Shown here one piece after another: positions 46,568 to 54,637 of a stretch of DNA of 64,000 bases. Under the pieces are notes generated by a model. That model ran no database searches, was not told the DNA's origin, and saw only the letters and a program-made list of their open reading frames with translations. Source of the DNA: Agrococcus sediminis (lineage in GTDB: Bacteria; Actinomycetota; Actinomycetes; Actinomycetales; Microbacteriaceae). Made by a program: the position numbers and the translations under genes. Numbering within the stretch: the stretch's first letter is position 1; each line of letters begins with the position of its first letter. Location of the stretch: NCBI RefSeq assembly GCF_007923295.1, contig NZ_VOIR01000018.1, forward strand, positions 1-64,000, in the 5' to 3' direction.

Positions 46568-47856
46568 CCGACACGACCCGACCGGGAGCCGCCGCGCTGC
46601 CCGGTACCGCAGCCCCGGCCCCGACCGGGTCGGCCCTGCCCGGCCCCGACCTCGCCGGCTTCGAGGCCGCCCGCGCGCGCCTCGTCGACGTCGTGCAGGT
46701 CACGCCGATGGAGCGCTCGCGCTACCTGAGCGGCATGCTCGGCGCCGAGGTGTTCCTCAAGTGCGAGAACCTGCAGCGCACCGGCGCCTACAAGATCCGC
46801 GGCGCCTACAACATGCTCGCGAAGCTCGACGCCGAGCAGCGCGCCCGCGGCGTCGTCGCCGCATCGGCCGGCAACCACGCGCAGGGCGTCGCGTTCGCCG
46901 CGACCGAGCTCGGCATGCGCTCGACGATCTTCATGCCCGTCGGCGTCGCGCTGCCGAAGCTGCAGGCGACGCGCGACTACGGCGCGGCGGTCGAGCTGCG
47001 CGGCCTCGACTTCCAGACGGCGCTCGCGGCCGCGATCGAGCACGTCGAACGCACCGGCGCCACCTTCGTGCCGCCCTACGACCACCCCGACATCATCGAG
47101 GGGCAGGGCACGCTCGGGCTCGAGATCCTCGACCAGGTGCCGGATGCGACGACGGTGGTCGTGCCCATCGGCGGCGGCGGGCTCGCGGCCGGGGTCGCCT
47201 CCGCCATCCGGCAGCGCGCCGCGCTCGACGGCCGCGAGATCCGCATCATCGGCGTGCAGGCGGAGCGCGCGGCGAGCTACGTCGACTCGCTCGCGGCGGG
47301 GGAGCCGACGACGATCGTCACGCGCCCGACCATCGCCGACGGCATCGCGGTCGCGCGCCCCGGCGCCCTGCCGTTCGCGATCATCCGCGACGCCGTCGAC
47401 GAGGTCGTCACGGTCTCCGACGACGACATCGCGCGGGCGCTCATCGTGCTGCTCGAGCGCGCGAAGCTCGTCGTCGAGCCGGCCGGGGCGGTGGCGATCG
47501 CGGCGATCATGACCGGGCTCGTCGCGGCCGACGGCCCGACGGTCACGGTGCTCTCGGGCGGCAACGTCGACCCGCTGTTCATGGAGCGGGTCATCTCGCG
47601 CGGTCTCGCAGCCTCGCAGCGCTACCTGAAGGTGCGGATGGCCCTGCCCGATCGTCCGGGCCAGCTCGCGATCATCGCGCAGATCGTCTCCGACGAGCAG
47701 GCCAACGTCGTCGAGGTGCTGCACACGCAGCACGACGCGTGGACGTCGATCACCGACGTCTCGATCGACATCTCGGTCACGACGCGCGGGCCCGAGCACG
47801 CCGAGCGGGTGCTCGAGGCGCTGCGGCGCGCGGGCTACGAGCCGCAGGTGCTCTAG
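46564..47856 (+). CDS. ilvA: Threonine ammonia-lyase (threonine dehydratase), catabolic type with ACT domain
   Basis: A PLP enzyme converting threonine to 2-oxobutanoate and ammonia. 430 residues: an N-terminal extension of about 28 residues rich in Pro and Ala, the PLP lysine in TGAYKIRGAYNML, SAGNHAQGVA, the phosphate loop PIGGGGLAAGVASA, and one C-terminal ACT domain (about residues 355-430, MALPDRPGQLAIIAQIV). One ACT domain rather than two suggests the short type. It ends at a strong bidirectional terminator. Confidence 0.94.
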   Translation: MTDTTRPGAAALPGTAAPAPTGSALPGPDLAGFEAARARLVDVVQVTPMERSRYLSGMLGAEVFLKCENLQRTGAYKIRGAYNMLAKLDAEQRARGVVAASAGNHAQGVAFAATELGMRSTIFMPVGVALPKLQATRDYGAAVELRGLDFQTALAAAIEHVERTGATFVPPYDHPDIIEGQGTLGLEILDQVPDATTVVVPIGGGGLAAGVASAIRQRAALDGREIRIIGVQAERAASYVDSLAAGEPTTIVTRPTIADGIAVARPGALPFAIIRDAVDEVVTVSDDDIARALIVLLERAKLVVEPAGAVAIAAIMTGLVAADGPTVTVLSGGNVDPLFMERVISRGLAASQRYLKVRMALPDRPGQLAIIAQIVSDEQANVVEVLHTQHDAWTSITDVSIDISVTTRGPEHAERVLEALRRAGYEPQVL

Positions 47857-47876
47857 ACCGCAGCCGAGCTGCCGCA

Positions 47877-47913
47877 CGACGAAGGGCCCCGCGCAGCGCG
47901 GGGCCCTTCGTCG
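47877..47913. terminator. Bidirectional terminator between ilvA and greA
   Basis: A perfect 16-bp stem, CGACGAAGGGCCCCGC with GCGGGGCCCTTCGTCG, and a 5-nt loop. It lies between two converging genes. Confidence 0.9.
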
Positions 47914-47942
47914 GTCGCGGCGGTCGGCCGCGGTGCGCGAGC

Positions 47943-48431
47943 CTAGCCGCGGTACGTCTGCACGTCGGTGATCTCGACGTCGATCGTCGCGCCCGACGGC
48001 GTCTGGTAGCTGGCCTTCTCGCCGATCTTCAGGCCGAGGATCGCTGCGCCGAGCGGGCTCGCCTCGCTGTAGACGTCGAGGTCGTCGCCGGCCTCCGCGA
48101 TCTCGCGGTTGCCGACCAGGAAGGTGGTCTTGTCGCCGGCGATCGTCGCCGTGACAACGGTGCCGAGCTCGACGACGCCGCTCGCCGTGGGCGCGTCGCC
48201 GACCTTGGCGGTGCGCAGCAGCTGCGTGAGCTGGGCGATGCGGGCCTCGATCTGCGCCTGGTCGTCCTTGGCCGCGTGGTAGCCGCCGTTCTCCTTGAGG
48301 TCGCCCTCGTCGCGGGCCTCCTCGATGCGCTTGGCGATCTCGGCGCGGACGGGACCCTGCAGGTGCTCCAGCTCACCCTGCAGGCGGTCGTGGGCCTCCT
48401 GGGTCAGCCAGGTCTCCGTGGTGCCGTTCAT
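47943..48431 (-). CDS. greA: Transcription elongation factor GreA
   Basis: A 162-residue factor that makes backtracked RNA polymerase cleave its transcript. The N-terminal coiled coil carries the acidic tip in EARDEGDLKENGGYHAAKDDQ with Asp-Glu residues near position 40. The C-terminal FKBP-like domain has EASPLGAAILGLKIGEKASYQTPSG. Neighbour order greA-DUF4307-mca equals Rv1080c-Rv1081c-Rv1082 of M. tuberculosis. Confidence 0.96.
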   Translation of the reverse strand: MNGTTETWLTQEAHDRLQGELEHLQGPVRAEIAKRIEEARDEGDLKENGGYHAAKDDQAQIEARIAQLTQLLRTAKVGDAPTASGVVELGTVVTATIAGDKTTFLVGNREIAEAGDDLDVYSEASPLGAAILGLKIGEKASYQTPSGATIDVEITDVQTYRG

Positions 48432-48453
48432 GTGGTCTCCCGATATGCACAGA

Positions 48454-48474
48454 ACCGGCCCCGAGTGGGCCGGT
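48454..48474 (-). terminator. Hairpin between DUF4307 and greA
   Basis: ACCGGCCC and GGGCCGGT pair around a 5-nt loop, 12 nt beyond the DUF4307 stop in the direction of transcription. It is probably that gene's terminator; the greA promoter must lie in or after it. Confidence 0.6.
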
Positions 48475-48486
48475 CCGGGGGACAGT

Positions 48487-48879
48487 CTATGACAGCCAGC
48501 ACTCCGAGACCAATCCCGTGGTCGCCGGCTCGCTCGTGCGCACCTCGACCCGGTGGGTGCTCGTGAAGCCCTCGGCGGGCGGCAGGTCGAGCTCGAGCCA
48601 GCCCACGACGCCGTACGCGGGGTTGAGCGCCTGCACCGCGCACGACACTTCGGTGCCCGCGTCGACCGACACCTCGAAGATCACCTCGACGGTCGTGTCG
48701 TCGACGATCGAGAAGCCGATGTCGCGCGTCTGCAGAGATGTGCGGCTCGGGTCGGTGCCGACCCACCACACCCACAGGGTCGCGACCACCAGCACCGCGA
48801 CGCCCGCCGCGATGCCCAGGATCCGCTCCCGGCGCGACCAGCTGCGCGTGCGCCCGTAGCGGGCTTCGAGATCGGTCAT
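48487..48879 (-). CDS. DUF4307 domain-containing membrane protein
   Basis: 130 residues. A short basic N-terminus (RYGRTRSWSRRERI) precedes one transmembrane helix (ILGIAAGVAVLVVATLWVWWVG, about residues 20-42), and an extracytoplasmic beta domain follows with TTVEVIFEVSVDAGTEVSCAVQALN. This is the Rv1081c family of unknown function. It lies divergent to mca and in the same order as in M. tuberculosis. Confidence 0.87.
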   Translation of the reverse strand: MTDLEARYGRTRSWSRRERILGIAAGVAVLVVATLWVWWVGTDPSRTSLQTRDIGFSIVDDTTVEVIFEVSVDAGTEVSCAVQALNPAYGVVGWLELDLPPAEGFTSTHRVEVRTSEPATTGLVSECWLS

Positions 48880-48969
48880 GCGGGCCTGTCGTGGGAGGAT
48901 GGGTGCGTCCATCCAGCCTACCGTCGCGCCGCTCGGCGCGGCTCGGGCTGCACTTCGAGGGGAGAGCCC

Positions 48970-49827
48970 GTGCGACGGCTGCTCGCGGTGCATGCGCACC
49001 CTGACGACGAGTCCAGCAAGGGCGCGGCGACGCTCGCCCGCTACGCCGCCGAGGGCGCGCAGGTGACGGTCGTCTCCTGCACCGGCGGCGAGAGCGGCAG
49101 CGTGCTCAACGAGCGCTTCGAGCCGCTGCACCGCGCCGTGCGCGACATGACGGGCGTGCGCCGCCTCGAGATGGCGGCGGCGCAGGAGGCGCTCGGCATC
49201 GACCACGCGTGGCTCGGCTACGTCGACTCGGGGATGCCCGACGAGGGCGAGCCGCTGCGCGAGCTCTCGTTCGCCACCATCCCGCTCGAGATCTCGGGCC
49301 GCCCGCTCGTGCGGCTCATCCGCCGCCTCCGGCCCCACGTGGTCGTGACCTACGACGAGACGGGCGGCTACCCGCACCCCGACCACATCCGCTGCCACGA
49401 GGTGACGATGTGGGCGGTCGAGCACGCGGCGAGCGGCCTGCCGGAGCTCGGCGAGCCGTGGGAGGTGCCGAAGGTGTACTTCGACCGCACGATGAGCGGC
49501 GCACGGCTGCGCGCGCTCCTGGGGGCGCTCGAGCACACGGCGCCCGACGACGAGCGGCTGCCGTTCGTGCGCGAATGGGCCGAGCGGATGGGTGACCGCG
49601 GCGAGACGATGACGACCCGCGTCGACGTGGCCGCGCACCTCGAGGCGCGCGACCTCGCGCTGCGGGCCCACGCGAGCCAGGTGGATCCCGAGTCGCGCTT
49701 CTTCTTCTGGCCGAACGAGCTGCTGCGCCAGACGTGGCCGACCGACGACTACGAGCTCGTGCGCTCGCGCGTGCCCGCCGACGGGCCGGAGGACGACCTC
49801 TTCGCCGGCGTCGAGGAGGACGCATGA
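48970..49827 (+). CDS. mca: Mycothiol S-conjugate amidase
   Basis: A zinc amidase cutting mycothiol S-conjugates, so that the mercapturic acid is exported and GlcN-inositol recycled during detoxification. 285 residues of the PIG-L family. Zinc ligands are in AVHAHPDDES at the N-terminus and the later His in GYPHPDHIRCHE. The length and the middle segment SFATIPLEISGRPLVRLIRRLRPHVVVTYDE suit Mca rather than MshB. GTG 48970 follows GGGGAGAG; a -10 TACCGT lies at 48919-48924. It overlaps the next gene by 4 nt. Confidence 0.92.
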   Translation: MRRLLAVHAHPDDESSKGAATLARYAAEGAQVTVVSCTGGESGSVLNERFEPLHRAVRDMTGVRRLEMAAAQEALGIDHAWLGYVDSGMPDEGEPLRELSFATIPLEISGRPLVRLIRRLRPHVVVTYDETGGYPHPDHIRCHEVTMWAVEHAASGLPELGEPWEVPKVYFDRTMSGARLRALLGALEHTAPDDERLPFVREWAERMGDRGETMTTRVDVAAHLEARDLALRAHASQVDPESRFFFWPNELLRQTWPTDDYELVRSRVPADGPEDDLFAGVEEDA

Positions 49828-50105
49828 TGCCGCTGCTGCTCGAGGAGCTGCCCTACGACCCCAACCAGGTCACGCCGGGCTGGATCGGGTTCACCGCCAC
49901 GGCGCTCGTGGCGATCGTCATCATGGCGCTCATGTGGGACTTCAACCGCCGGGTGCGGCGCATCAGCGACCGCGCCGAGGCGAAGGAGCGCATCGAGGCC
50001 GAGCTCGCCGAGCAGCGCGCGGCTGAGGCCCCGGATGCGCCCGCCGGGCACCGCGCGGACGACGCGGACGGGCGCGCCGACGAGGCGCCGCCGCGCACCC
50101 CCTGA
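49824..50105 (+). CDS. Small membrane protein linked to mca (Rv1083-like)
   Basis: 93 residues with one transmembrane helix (PGWIGFTATALVAIVIMALMWDF, about residues 18-40), then a basic and acidic coiled segment (RRVRRISDRAEAKERIEAELAEQRA) and an Ala/Asp-rich tail. It overlaps the mca stop, and its position equals Rv1083 of M. tuberculosis. No function is known. Confidence 0.8.
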   Translation: MMPLLLEELPYDPNQVTPGWIGFTATALVAIVIMALMWDFNRRVRRISDRAEAKERIEAELAEQRAAEAPDAPAGHRADDADGRADEAPPRTP

Positions 50106-50132
50106 CGAGTCCGGAACCCCGCAGACGACCCC

Positions 50133-50161
50133 TTGACGGGCCCGAGGGCCGGGCGGACACT
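50133..50161 (+). promoter_or_regulatory. Promoter with good -35 and -10 spacing
   Basis: TTGACG at 50133-50138 and GACACT at 50156-50161 are separated by 17 bp. This is the only near-consensus -35 noticed among the intergenic regions read; it drives the unknown gene at 50224. Confidence 0.55.
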
Positions 50162-50223
50162 GAGCGCAGCAGCGTCGCCCGCGCCGGGCGGCGCTCGCGG
50201 CATGCCCGCCGGAGGGAGCTCTC

Positions 50224-51264
50224 ATGCGCCGTCGTCTTCGCAGCCCCAGGGACATCGACGGGTTCGGCCGGCTCGTCGCGGCCCTGCGCGTCCATCTCGA
50301 GCAGCGGCATCCTGCCAACGACGCGGAGCGCGCCATCGCCGAGTCGATGCGGGCGAACGACGTGCCCGTCGACGCCGCCCGGCGCATGCTCCAGACGCTC
50401 GACGCGATGCCCCGGCGAGCGCTGCTCTCGCTGCTCGGCGACGTCGCCGACCCGGGCTTCGTGCCCGCCGAGCGCACCCCCGAGCGCCCCGAGCGCACCG
50501 CGCAGCCGGTGACGCTCACCGTCTCGTCGACGGTGCTCGCGCGGCTCGGCCGCCTCATCGACACCGGGGCCGTGGCGGCCGGCGACGTGCGGGAGGAGAT
50601 GCTCGACGAGCAGACGGATGCGCCGCCCGTCTACACGATCAACTACCGAGGGCTCTGGTGCGAGGACGAGACCACCTGGGACTGGGTGTCGTGGGCGGAC
50701 GAGATCTACGTCATCACGAGCGCCGTGTACGTCGAGGGCGGTGCGAACGTGGTGCGCACCGAGCGGCACCCGGTCGCCGAGGACGATCGCTGGTACGAGG
50801 ACGTCGACTCCGACGAGGCGAGGCTCGGCCCGGTCGCCGCGTGCTGGCACGGCAGGGCCGACACCGTCTCGCTCACCGCAGTCGTGATGGAGCACGACAT
50901 GGGCGACCCGGACGCGTACCGGGAGGAGATCGACGCGCTCGTCAAGGCGGCGCTCGCCGTGCTCGCCTACTTCTACCCGCCCGCGGCGCTCGCCCAGCTG
51001 CTGAGCTCCACGATCACCGACGCGGTCAACTGGCTGCTCGACACCGCCGACGACCCGATCGAGACGCAGACGGTGGTGCACTCGAGCGGCATGCTCGAGG
51101 CGCTGTCGACCAGCTATCGCGCGACGTACCTCGGCGAGGGCCAGCGGCACACCGGCCTCGAGTACCACTTCCTCACGAACCACGCCGGCGGCGGCGCGCG
51201 CTACGTCCTGGGCTTCGAGGTGCTGCGCGACCCGGAGCACCTGCCGGAGGGCCCGTTCCTCTAG
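50224..51264 (+). CDS. Hypothetical protein, 346 residues
   Basis: No family recognised. The N-terminal third (residues 1-95) is helical and basic, then a Pro/Glu linker (VPAERTPERPERTAQP). The C-terminal domain (about residues 135-340) is rich in Trp, Tyr and Asp, with GLWCEDETTWDWVSWADEIY, ACWHGRADTVSLTAVVMEHD and a helix LAYFYPPAALAQLLSSTITDAVNWLL. It ends in LEYHFLTNHAGGGARYVLGFEV. No signal peptide, so cytoplasmic or released by another route. Strong ribosome site GGAGGGAG and its own promoter. Toxin-like or carbohydrate-related roles cannot be judged from sequence. Confidence 0.75.
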   Translation: MRRRLRSPRDIDGFGRLVAALRVHLEQRHPANDAERAIAESMRANDVPVDAARRMLQTLDAMPRRALLSLLGDVADPGFVPAERTPERPERTAQPVTLTVSSTVLARLGRLIDTGAVAAGDVREEMLDEQTDAPPVYTINYRGLWCEDETTWDWVSWADEIYVITSAVYVEGGANVVRTERHPVAEDDRWYEDVDSDEARLGPVAACWHGRADTVSLTAVVMEHDMGDPDAYREEIDALVKAALAVLAYFYPPAALAQLLSSTITDAVNWLLDTADDPIETQTVVHSSGMLEALSTSYRATYLGEGQRHTGLEYHFLTNHAGGGARYVLGFEVLRDPEHLPEGPFL

Positions 51265-51271
51265 CGCCGGC

Positions 51272-51679
51272 TCACAGCACGGCGAGCGACGTCGCCCGCC
51301 ACCGGCCGTCGAGGCCCTCGAGCCGGATCGCGACCGCGCGGCTGCGCCCCGACGAGCGCACGACCACCGCGCCCTCGACGACCCCGTCTGCCGTGTGGCA
51401 CGCGCGCACGCTCGTGATGGCGAAGCCGGGCACGGTGCGCTCGGCGCTGCGGCCACGGCCTCGCCGGGCGCTGAGCGCCCGCTGCACGAGCAGGTCGTAG
51501 GTCGGCTCGGTGACCCAGCGCGCGATCTGCTGCACCTCGCGCACGCCGAGCAGGATCTCGATCACGCTCGTGGCGAGGTTCTCGAGCAGCGGCGCCGGGT
51601 CGGGCAGGGCCGCCGACGAGCACGGCTGGAAGTCGAAGAACTCCTCGGCGTCGACCGCCGTCATCCGTCGTCTCGTCAT
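51272..51679 (-). CDS. Rv3235-family protein
   Basis: 135 residues. The conserved core LLENLATSVIEILLGVREVQQIARWVTEPTYDLLVQRA, followed by a beta segment ending with GRSRAVAIRLEGLDGRWRATSLAVL, identifies the actinobacterial Rv3235 family of unknown function. Its 3' end faces the unknown 346-residue gene with 7 bp between stops. It is divergent from the gene at 51841 across a region with two inverted repeats. Confidence 0.85.
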   Translation of the reverse strand: MTRRRMTAVDAEEFFDFQPCSSAALPDPAPLLENLATSVIEILLGVREVQQIARWVTEPTYDLLVQRALSARRGRGRSAERTVPGFAITSVRACHTADGVVEGAVVVRSSGRSRAVAIRLEGLDGRWRATSLAVL

Positions 51680-51691
51680 GCCCTGCCCCCT

Positions 51692-51790
51692 CGCATCCGG
51701 CGCCTCCCGGGTCGGCCTCGCGCCGCGGCGACGCCGTCGCGGGAGAAGGTAGCCGGATGCGCGGCGGGCGGGGGATGGGCAGATCTGCCC
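51692..51790. promoter_or_regulatory. Divergent control region with two inverted repeats
   Basis: CGCATCCGGC (51692-51701) pairs with GCCGGATGCG (51752-51761), and a perfect 14-bp palindrome GGGCAGATCTGCCC lies at 51777-51790. The latter is about 38 bp before the -10 (TAGATT, 51828-51833) of the plus-strand gene. Either may be a regulator site. Confidence 0.45.
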
Positions 51791-51840
51791 TGTGGAGAGC
51801 GCTCGACACGGGCGCGTGCGCGGCGGTTAGATTCGCCCGC

Positions 51841-52410
51841 GTGCGCTTCGACGACCTCTTCGACGACCTCGAGAGCCAGCTCGAGGCCGAGCTGGGGGCC
51901 GAGCGGCGCGACCTCGAGGCCGAGGAGGAGCGGTTCCGCGTCGGCCGACTCGAGCTGCGCGAGCGCATCGCCGCGGCGCCGCGGGCGCTCGACCTGACGC
52001 TCCGCGGCGGCGGGCGCCTGCGCCTGCGCCGCATGGCGCTCGGGCGCGACTGGCTCAACGGCGTCGTGCTCGAGGGCGCGCCCGCCGAGACGGGCGCGAT
52101 CGTGCCGCTGCAGGCGATCGCCGGCATCGAGCTCGACGCCGACGGCGCCGCGGCCTCGGTGCGGCCGACCGACGCCGCGGGCGACCTGCAGGCGCGCCTC
52201 AGCTTCGCGTTCGCGCTCCGCGACCTCGCGCGCCGGCGCGCGCCGGTCATCCTCGAGGGCGCTCTGCCGGTCGCGGGTACGATCGACCGCGTCGGGCGAG
52301 ACCACCTCGACCTCGCTGTGCACGAGCCGGGCGCGCATCCGCGGCTCGGCACCGTGCGCTCGTGGCGGATCGTGCCGTTCTCGGCCTTCGACTGGGTGCG
52401 GCTGCCGTAG
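51841..52410 (+). CDS. Hypothetical protein, possible RNA-binding beta domain
   Basis: 189 residues. The N-terminus is a strongly charged helix (FDDLESQLEAELGAERRDLEAEEE), then alternating short strands (LDLTLRGGGRLRLRRMALGRDWLNGVVLEG and VAGTIDRVGRDHLDLAVHEPG) that look like a small barrel fold of the SH3 or Sm kind. No named family. GTG 51841 follows TAGATT by 7 nt, so it is leaderless. It is conserved in place beside the SAF/CpaE genes only as far as this window can show. Its stop is 5 bp from the converging HTH gene. Confidence 0.75.
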   Translation: MRFDDLFDDLESQLEAELGAERRDLEAEEERFRVGRLELRERIAAAPRALDLTLRGGGRLRLRRMALGRDWLNGVVLEGAPAETGAIVPLQAIAGIELDADGAAASVRPTDAAGDLQARLSFAFALRDLARRRAPVILEGALPVAGTIDRVGRDHLDLAVHEPGAHPRLGTVRSWRIVPFSAFDWVRLP

Positions 52411-52414
52411 CGGG

Positions 52415-52663
52415 TCAGCGCTGGCCGAACAGGTCGGCGATGCTCGCCGACTGCGCCTGCCGCCACAGCCCGCGACGGCGCTCGAGCTCGAGCTCGCGGT
52501 CGACCCACGACTGCACCTCGTCGTCGGCGACGCGCCAGGCGCCGCCCACGCGCACGCCGCGCAGCTCGCCCGCCTCGAGCAGCTCGACGACCGCGGCCGG
52601 CGTCGTGCCGAGCACCTCGGCGACGTCGGCGACGGCGAGGAACCGGCGGGCTTCGATGGGCAT
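52415..52663 (-). CDS. Helix-turn-helix (excisionase/BldC-like) DNA-binding protein
   Basis: 82 residues. The HTH_17/MerR-like domain has FLAVADVAEVLGTTPAAVVELLEAGELRGVRVGGAWRV with the usual recognition wing, then a charged helix (SWVDRELELERRRGLWRQAQS). Such proteins act as small regulators in actinobacteria; they are not evidence of a phage here because no integrase or att site is near. ATG 52663 is the only good start. Confidence 0.85.
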   Translation of the reverse strand: MPIEARRFLAVADVAEVLGTTPAAVVELLEAGELRGVRVGGAWRVADDEVQSWVDRELELERRRGLWRQAQSASIADLFGQR

Positions 52664-52771
52664 GGCCCCATTGTGGGGGAGGGTCGCGCCGCGTGAGCCG
52701 ACCCTGTGGAGAACTTCAGCGACGCGCCCGGGCGTCCTGCCACGGTGGTGCCACCGACGAGGGAGGACGCC

Positions 52772-53383
52772 ATGGCAGCACGCCGCACCTGGATGGATCC
52801 GAGGCTCGTGATCGGCGTCGTCCTCGTGCTCGCGTCGCTCGCGGGCGTGTGGCTCGTCGTGCAGGAGTCGTCGCGCACCGAACGAGCGTGGTCGGCGACC
52901 CGCACGCTGCTGCCGGGCGAGACGATCGGCGCCGGCGACGTCGAGCCGGTCGACGTGCGCCTGCCGCAGTCGCACGCCCACTACCTGGATGCGTCGCACG
53001 ACCCGGTGGGGCTCGTCGTCGCGTCGACGGTCGGGCAGGGCGAGGTGCTGCCGGTGCGCGCGGTCGGCACCGCCGCGAGCGAGGATCGCGCCGCGGTCGT
53101 GATCGACGTCGAGGGCGCGCTGCCGCGCTCGGTGCGCGCCGGCGCCATCGTCGACGTGTGGACCGCGGCGCCCGCGGACGACGGCTTCGCCGCGCCCGAC
53201 GTGCTGGTCGACGGCGCGGTCGTGGTGGGGCTGCTCGAGGACGAGGGGATCCTCGCGACCTCGGGAGCGCAGCTCGAGCTGCTCGTGCCGAGGGATGAGA
53301 CGGCGCGGCTGCTCGAGGCCGTCTCGAACCAGCACGCGCTGAGCGTCGTGCCGCTCACCCAGCCCGTCGAGGCGGCGCCGTGA
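52772..53383 (+). CDS. SAF-domain protein (CpaB-like)
   Basis: 203 residues. One N-terminal transmembrane helix (LVIGVVLVLASLAGVWLVV, about residues 14-32), then the SAF domain with TLLPGETIGAGDVEPVDVRLP and VVASTVGQGEVLPVRAV, then a RcpC/CpaB-like beta region. CpaB proteins help assemble Flp pili, but no pilin, secretin or ATPase is nearby. ATG 52772 follows GGGAGGA. It overlaps the CpaE-like gene by 4 nt. Confidence 0.85.
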   Translation: MAARRTWMDPRLVIGVVLVLASLAGVWLVVQESSRTERAWSATRTLLPGETIGAGDVEPVDVRLPQSHAHYLDASHDPVGLVVASTVGQGEVLPVRAVGTAASEDRAAVVIDVEGALPRSVRAGAIVDVWTAAPADDGFAAPDVLVDGAVVVGLLEDEGILATSGAQLELLVPRDETARLLEAVSNQHALSVVPLTQPVEAAP

Positions 53384-54633
53384 TCGGCATCGCCGTCTCC
53401 GCGCCGCTCGAGCGCGAGGACGCCATCGTGCGCGAGGCCGCGCGGCACGGGCACCGCGTCGCGATCCGCGCCGCGACCGCCGCCGACCTCATCGAGCGGC
53501 TCGCCGCCCGTCCCGCCGACGCCGAGCCGCGCATCGACCTCGTGCTGGTCGTGGCCGACGAGCACCACGCGAGCCGCGCGCTCGTCGAGGCGTGCGACGA
53601 GCGGGCGCTGCGGCTGCTCGCGCTCGCCGACAGCGCCGCCGAGCGCGCCCGCGCCGCGACGCTCGGCCTCGAGGCGGTCGCGTGGGCCGACGGGTTCGCG
53701 GCCGTCGAGGCCGCCGCGACGCCTTCGGCCGACGAGGCGCCGGCCGCGGCGCGGGAGCGCGGCCGCGTCATCGCGGTGTGGGGCCCGGCGGGCGCGCCCG
53801 GCCGCACGACGGCCGCCATCGCGCTCGCTGCGGAGCTCGCGCTGCTGGGCCGCAGGGTCGCGCTCGTCGACGCCGACACCACGAGCGCATCCGTCGCCCC
53901 CGCGCTCGGGCTGCTCGACGAGTCGCCCGGCTTCGCCGCCGCGGCGCGCCTCGCGCGCGCCGGCAGCCTCACCGTCGACGAGCTCGACCGCGTCGCCCAG
54001 CAGGTGCCCACGATGGGCGGGGTCGTGCGCGTGCTCACGGGGATCGGCCGCGCGAGCCGCTGGCCCGAGCTCGGCGGCGATCGCGTCGCCGAGGTGCTCG
54101 AGCGCTGCCGCGACTGGGTCGACTGCACCGTCGTCGACGTGGCCGCGAGCCTCGAGCGCGACGAGGAGATCTCGAGCGACCTGTTCGCGCCGCGGCGCCA
54201 TGCGGCGACGATCGCGGCGCTCGAGGGCGCCGACGAGATCGTCGCGGTGTCGGGCGGCGACGCGGTCGGGATCGCGCGCCTCGTGCGGGCCCTGCCCGAG
54301 CTGCGCGAGCTCGTGCCGCAGGGCAGGGTGCGGGTCGTGGTGAACAAGGTGCGGGCCTCCGCGATCGGCGTCGCGCCCGAGCTGGCGGTGCAGGAGACGC
54401 TGCGGCGGCTCGCCGCCGTCACGCCCGAGGCGTGCTGGCCCTACGACGCGCGCGCCGCCGATGCGGCGCTGCTCGAGGGGCGGCCGCTCGTCGACGTCGC
54501 GGGGCGCTCGCGGCTGCGCCGCCGCGTGCAGGAGCTCGCCGCCGCGCTGCTGCCCGGCGACGCGCCGCCCAGCCGGGCGGCCCTGCGCGCGGCCGAGCGG
54601 CCCAGGCGCAGCTGGCGCGCCGCGCTACGCTGA
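53380..54633 (+). CDS. CpaE/MinD-like ATPase with degenerate Walker A
   Basis: 417 residues. An N-terminal receiver-like region (residues 1-110) precedes a MinD/ParA fold starting IAVWGPAGAPGRTTAAIALA. The P-loop has Arg142 where the catalytic Walker lysine is expected and lacks the leading signature lysine. Switch-like LVDADTTSASVAPALGLL and a NKVRASAIG base-binding motif remain. It may bind nucleotide without normal hydrolysis. It is coupled to the SAF gene and followed after 4 nt by pdtaS. Confidence 0.82.
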   Translation: MIGIAVSAPLEREDAIVREAARHGHRVAIRAATAADLIERLAARPADAEPRIDLVLVVADEHHASRALVEACDERALRLLALADSAAERARAATLGLEAVAWADGFAAVEAAATPSADEAPAAARERGRVIAVWGPAGAPGRTTAAIALAAELALLGRRVALVDADTTSASVAPALGLLDESPGFAAAARLARAGSLTVDELDRVAQQVPTMGGVVRVLTGIGRASRWPELGGDRVAEVLERCRDWVDCTVVDVAASLERDEEISSDLFAPRRHAATIAALEGADEIVAVSGGDAVGIARLVRALPELRELVPQGRVRVVVNKVRASAIGVAPELAVQETLRRLAAVTPEACWPYDARAADAALLEGRPLVDVAGRSRLRRRVQELAAALLPGDAPPSRAALRAAERPRRSWRAALR

Positions 54634-54637
54634 TCGG

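Noticed and set aside
52415-52663. Phage or integrative-element excisionase
   Set aside because: The HTH protein resembles excisionase/BldC folds, but no integrase, phage structural gene or att repeat is nearby.
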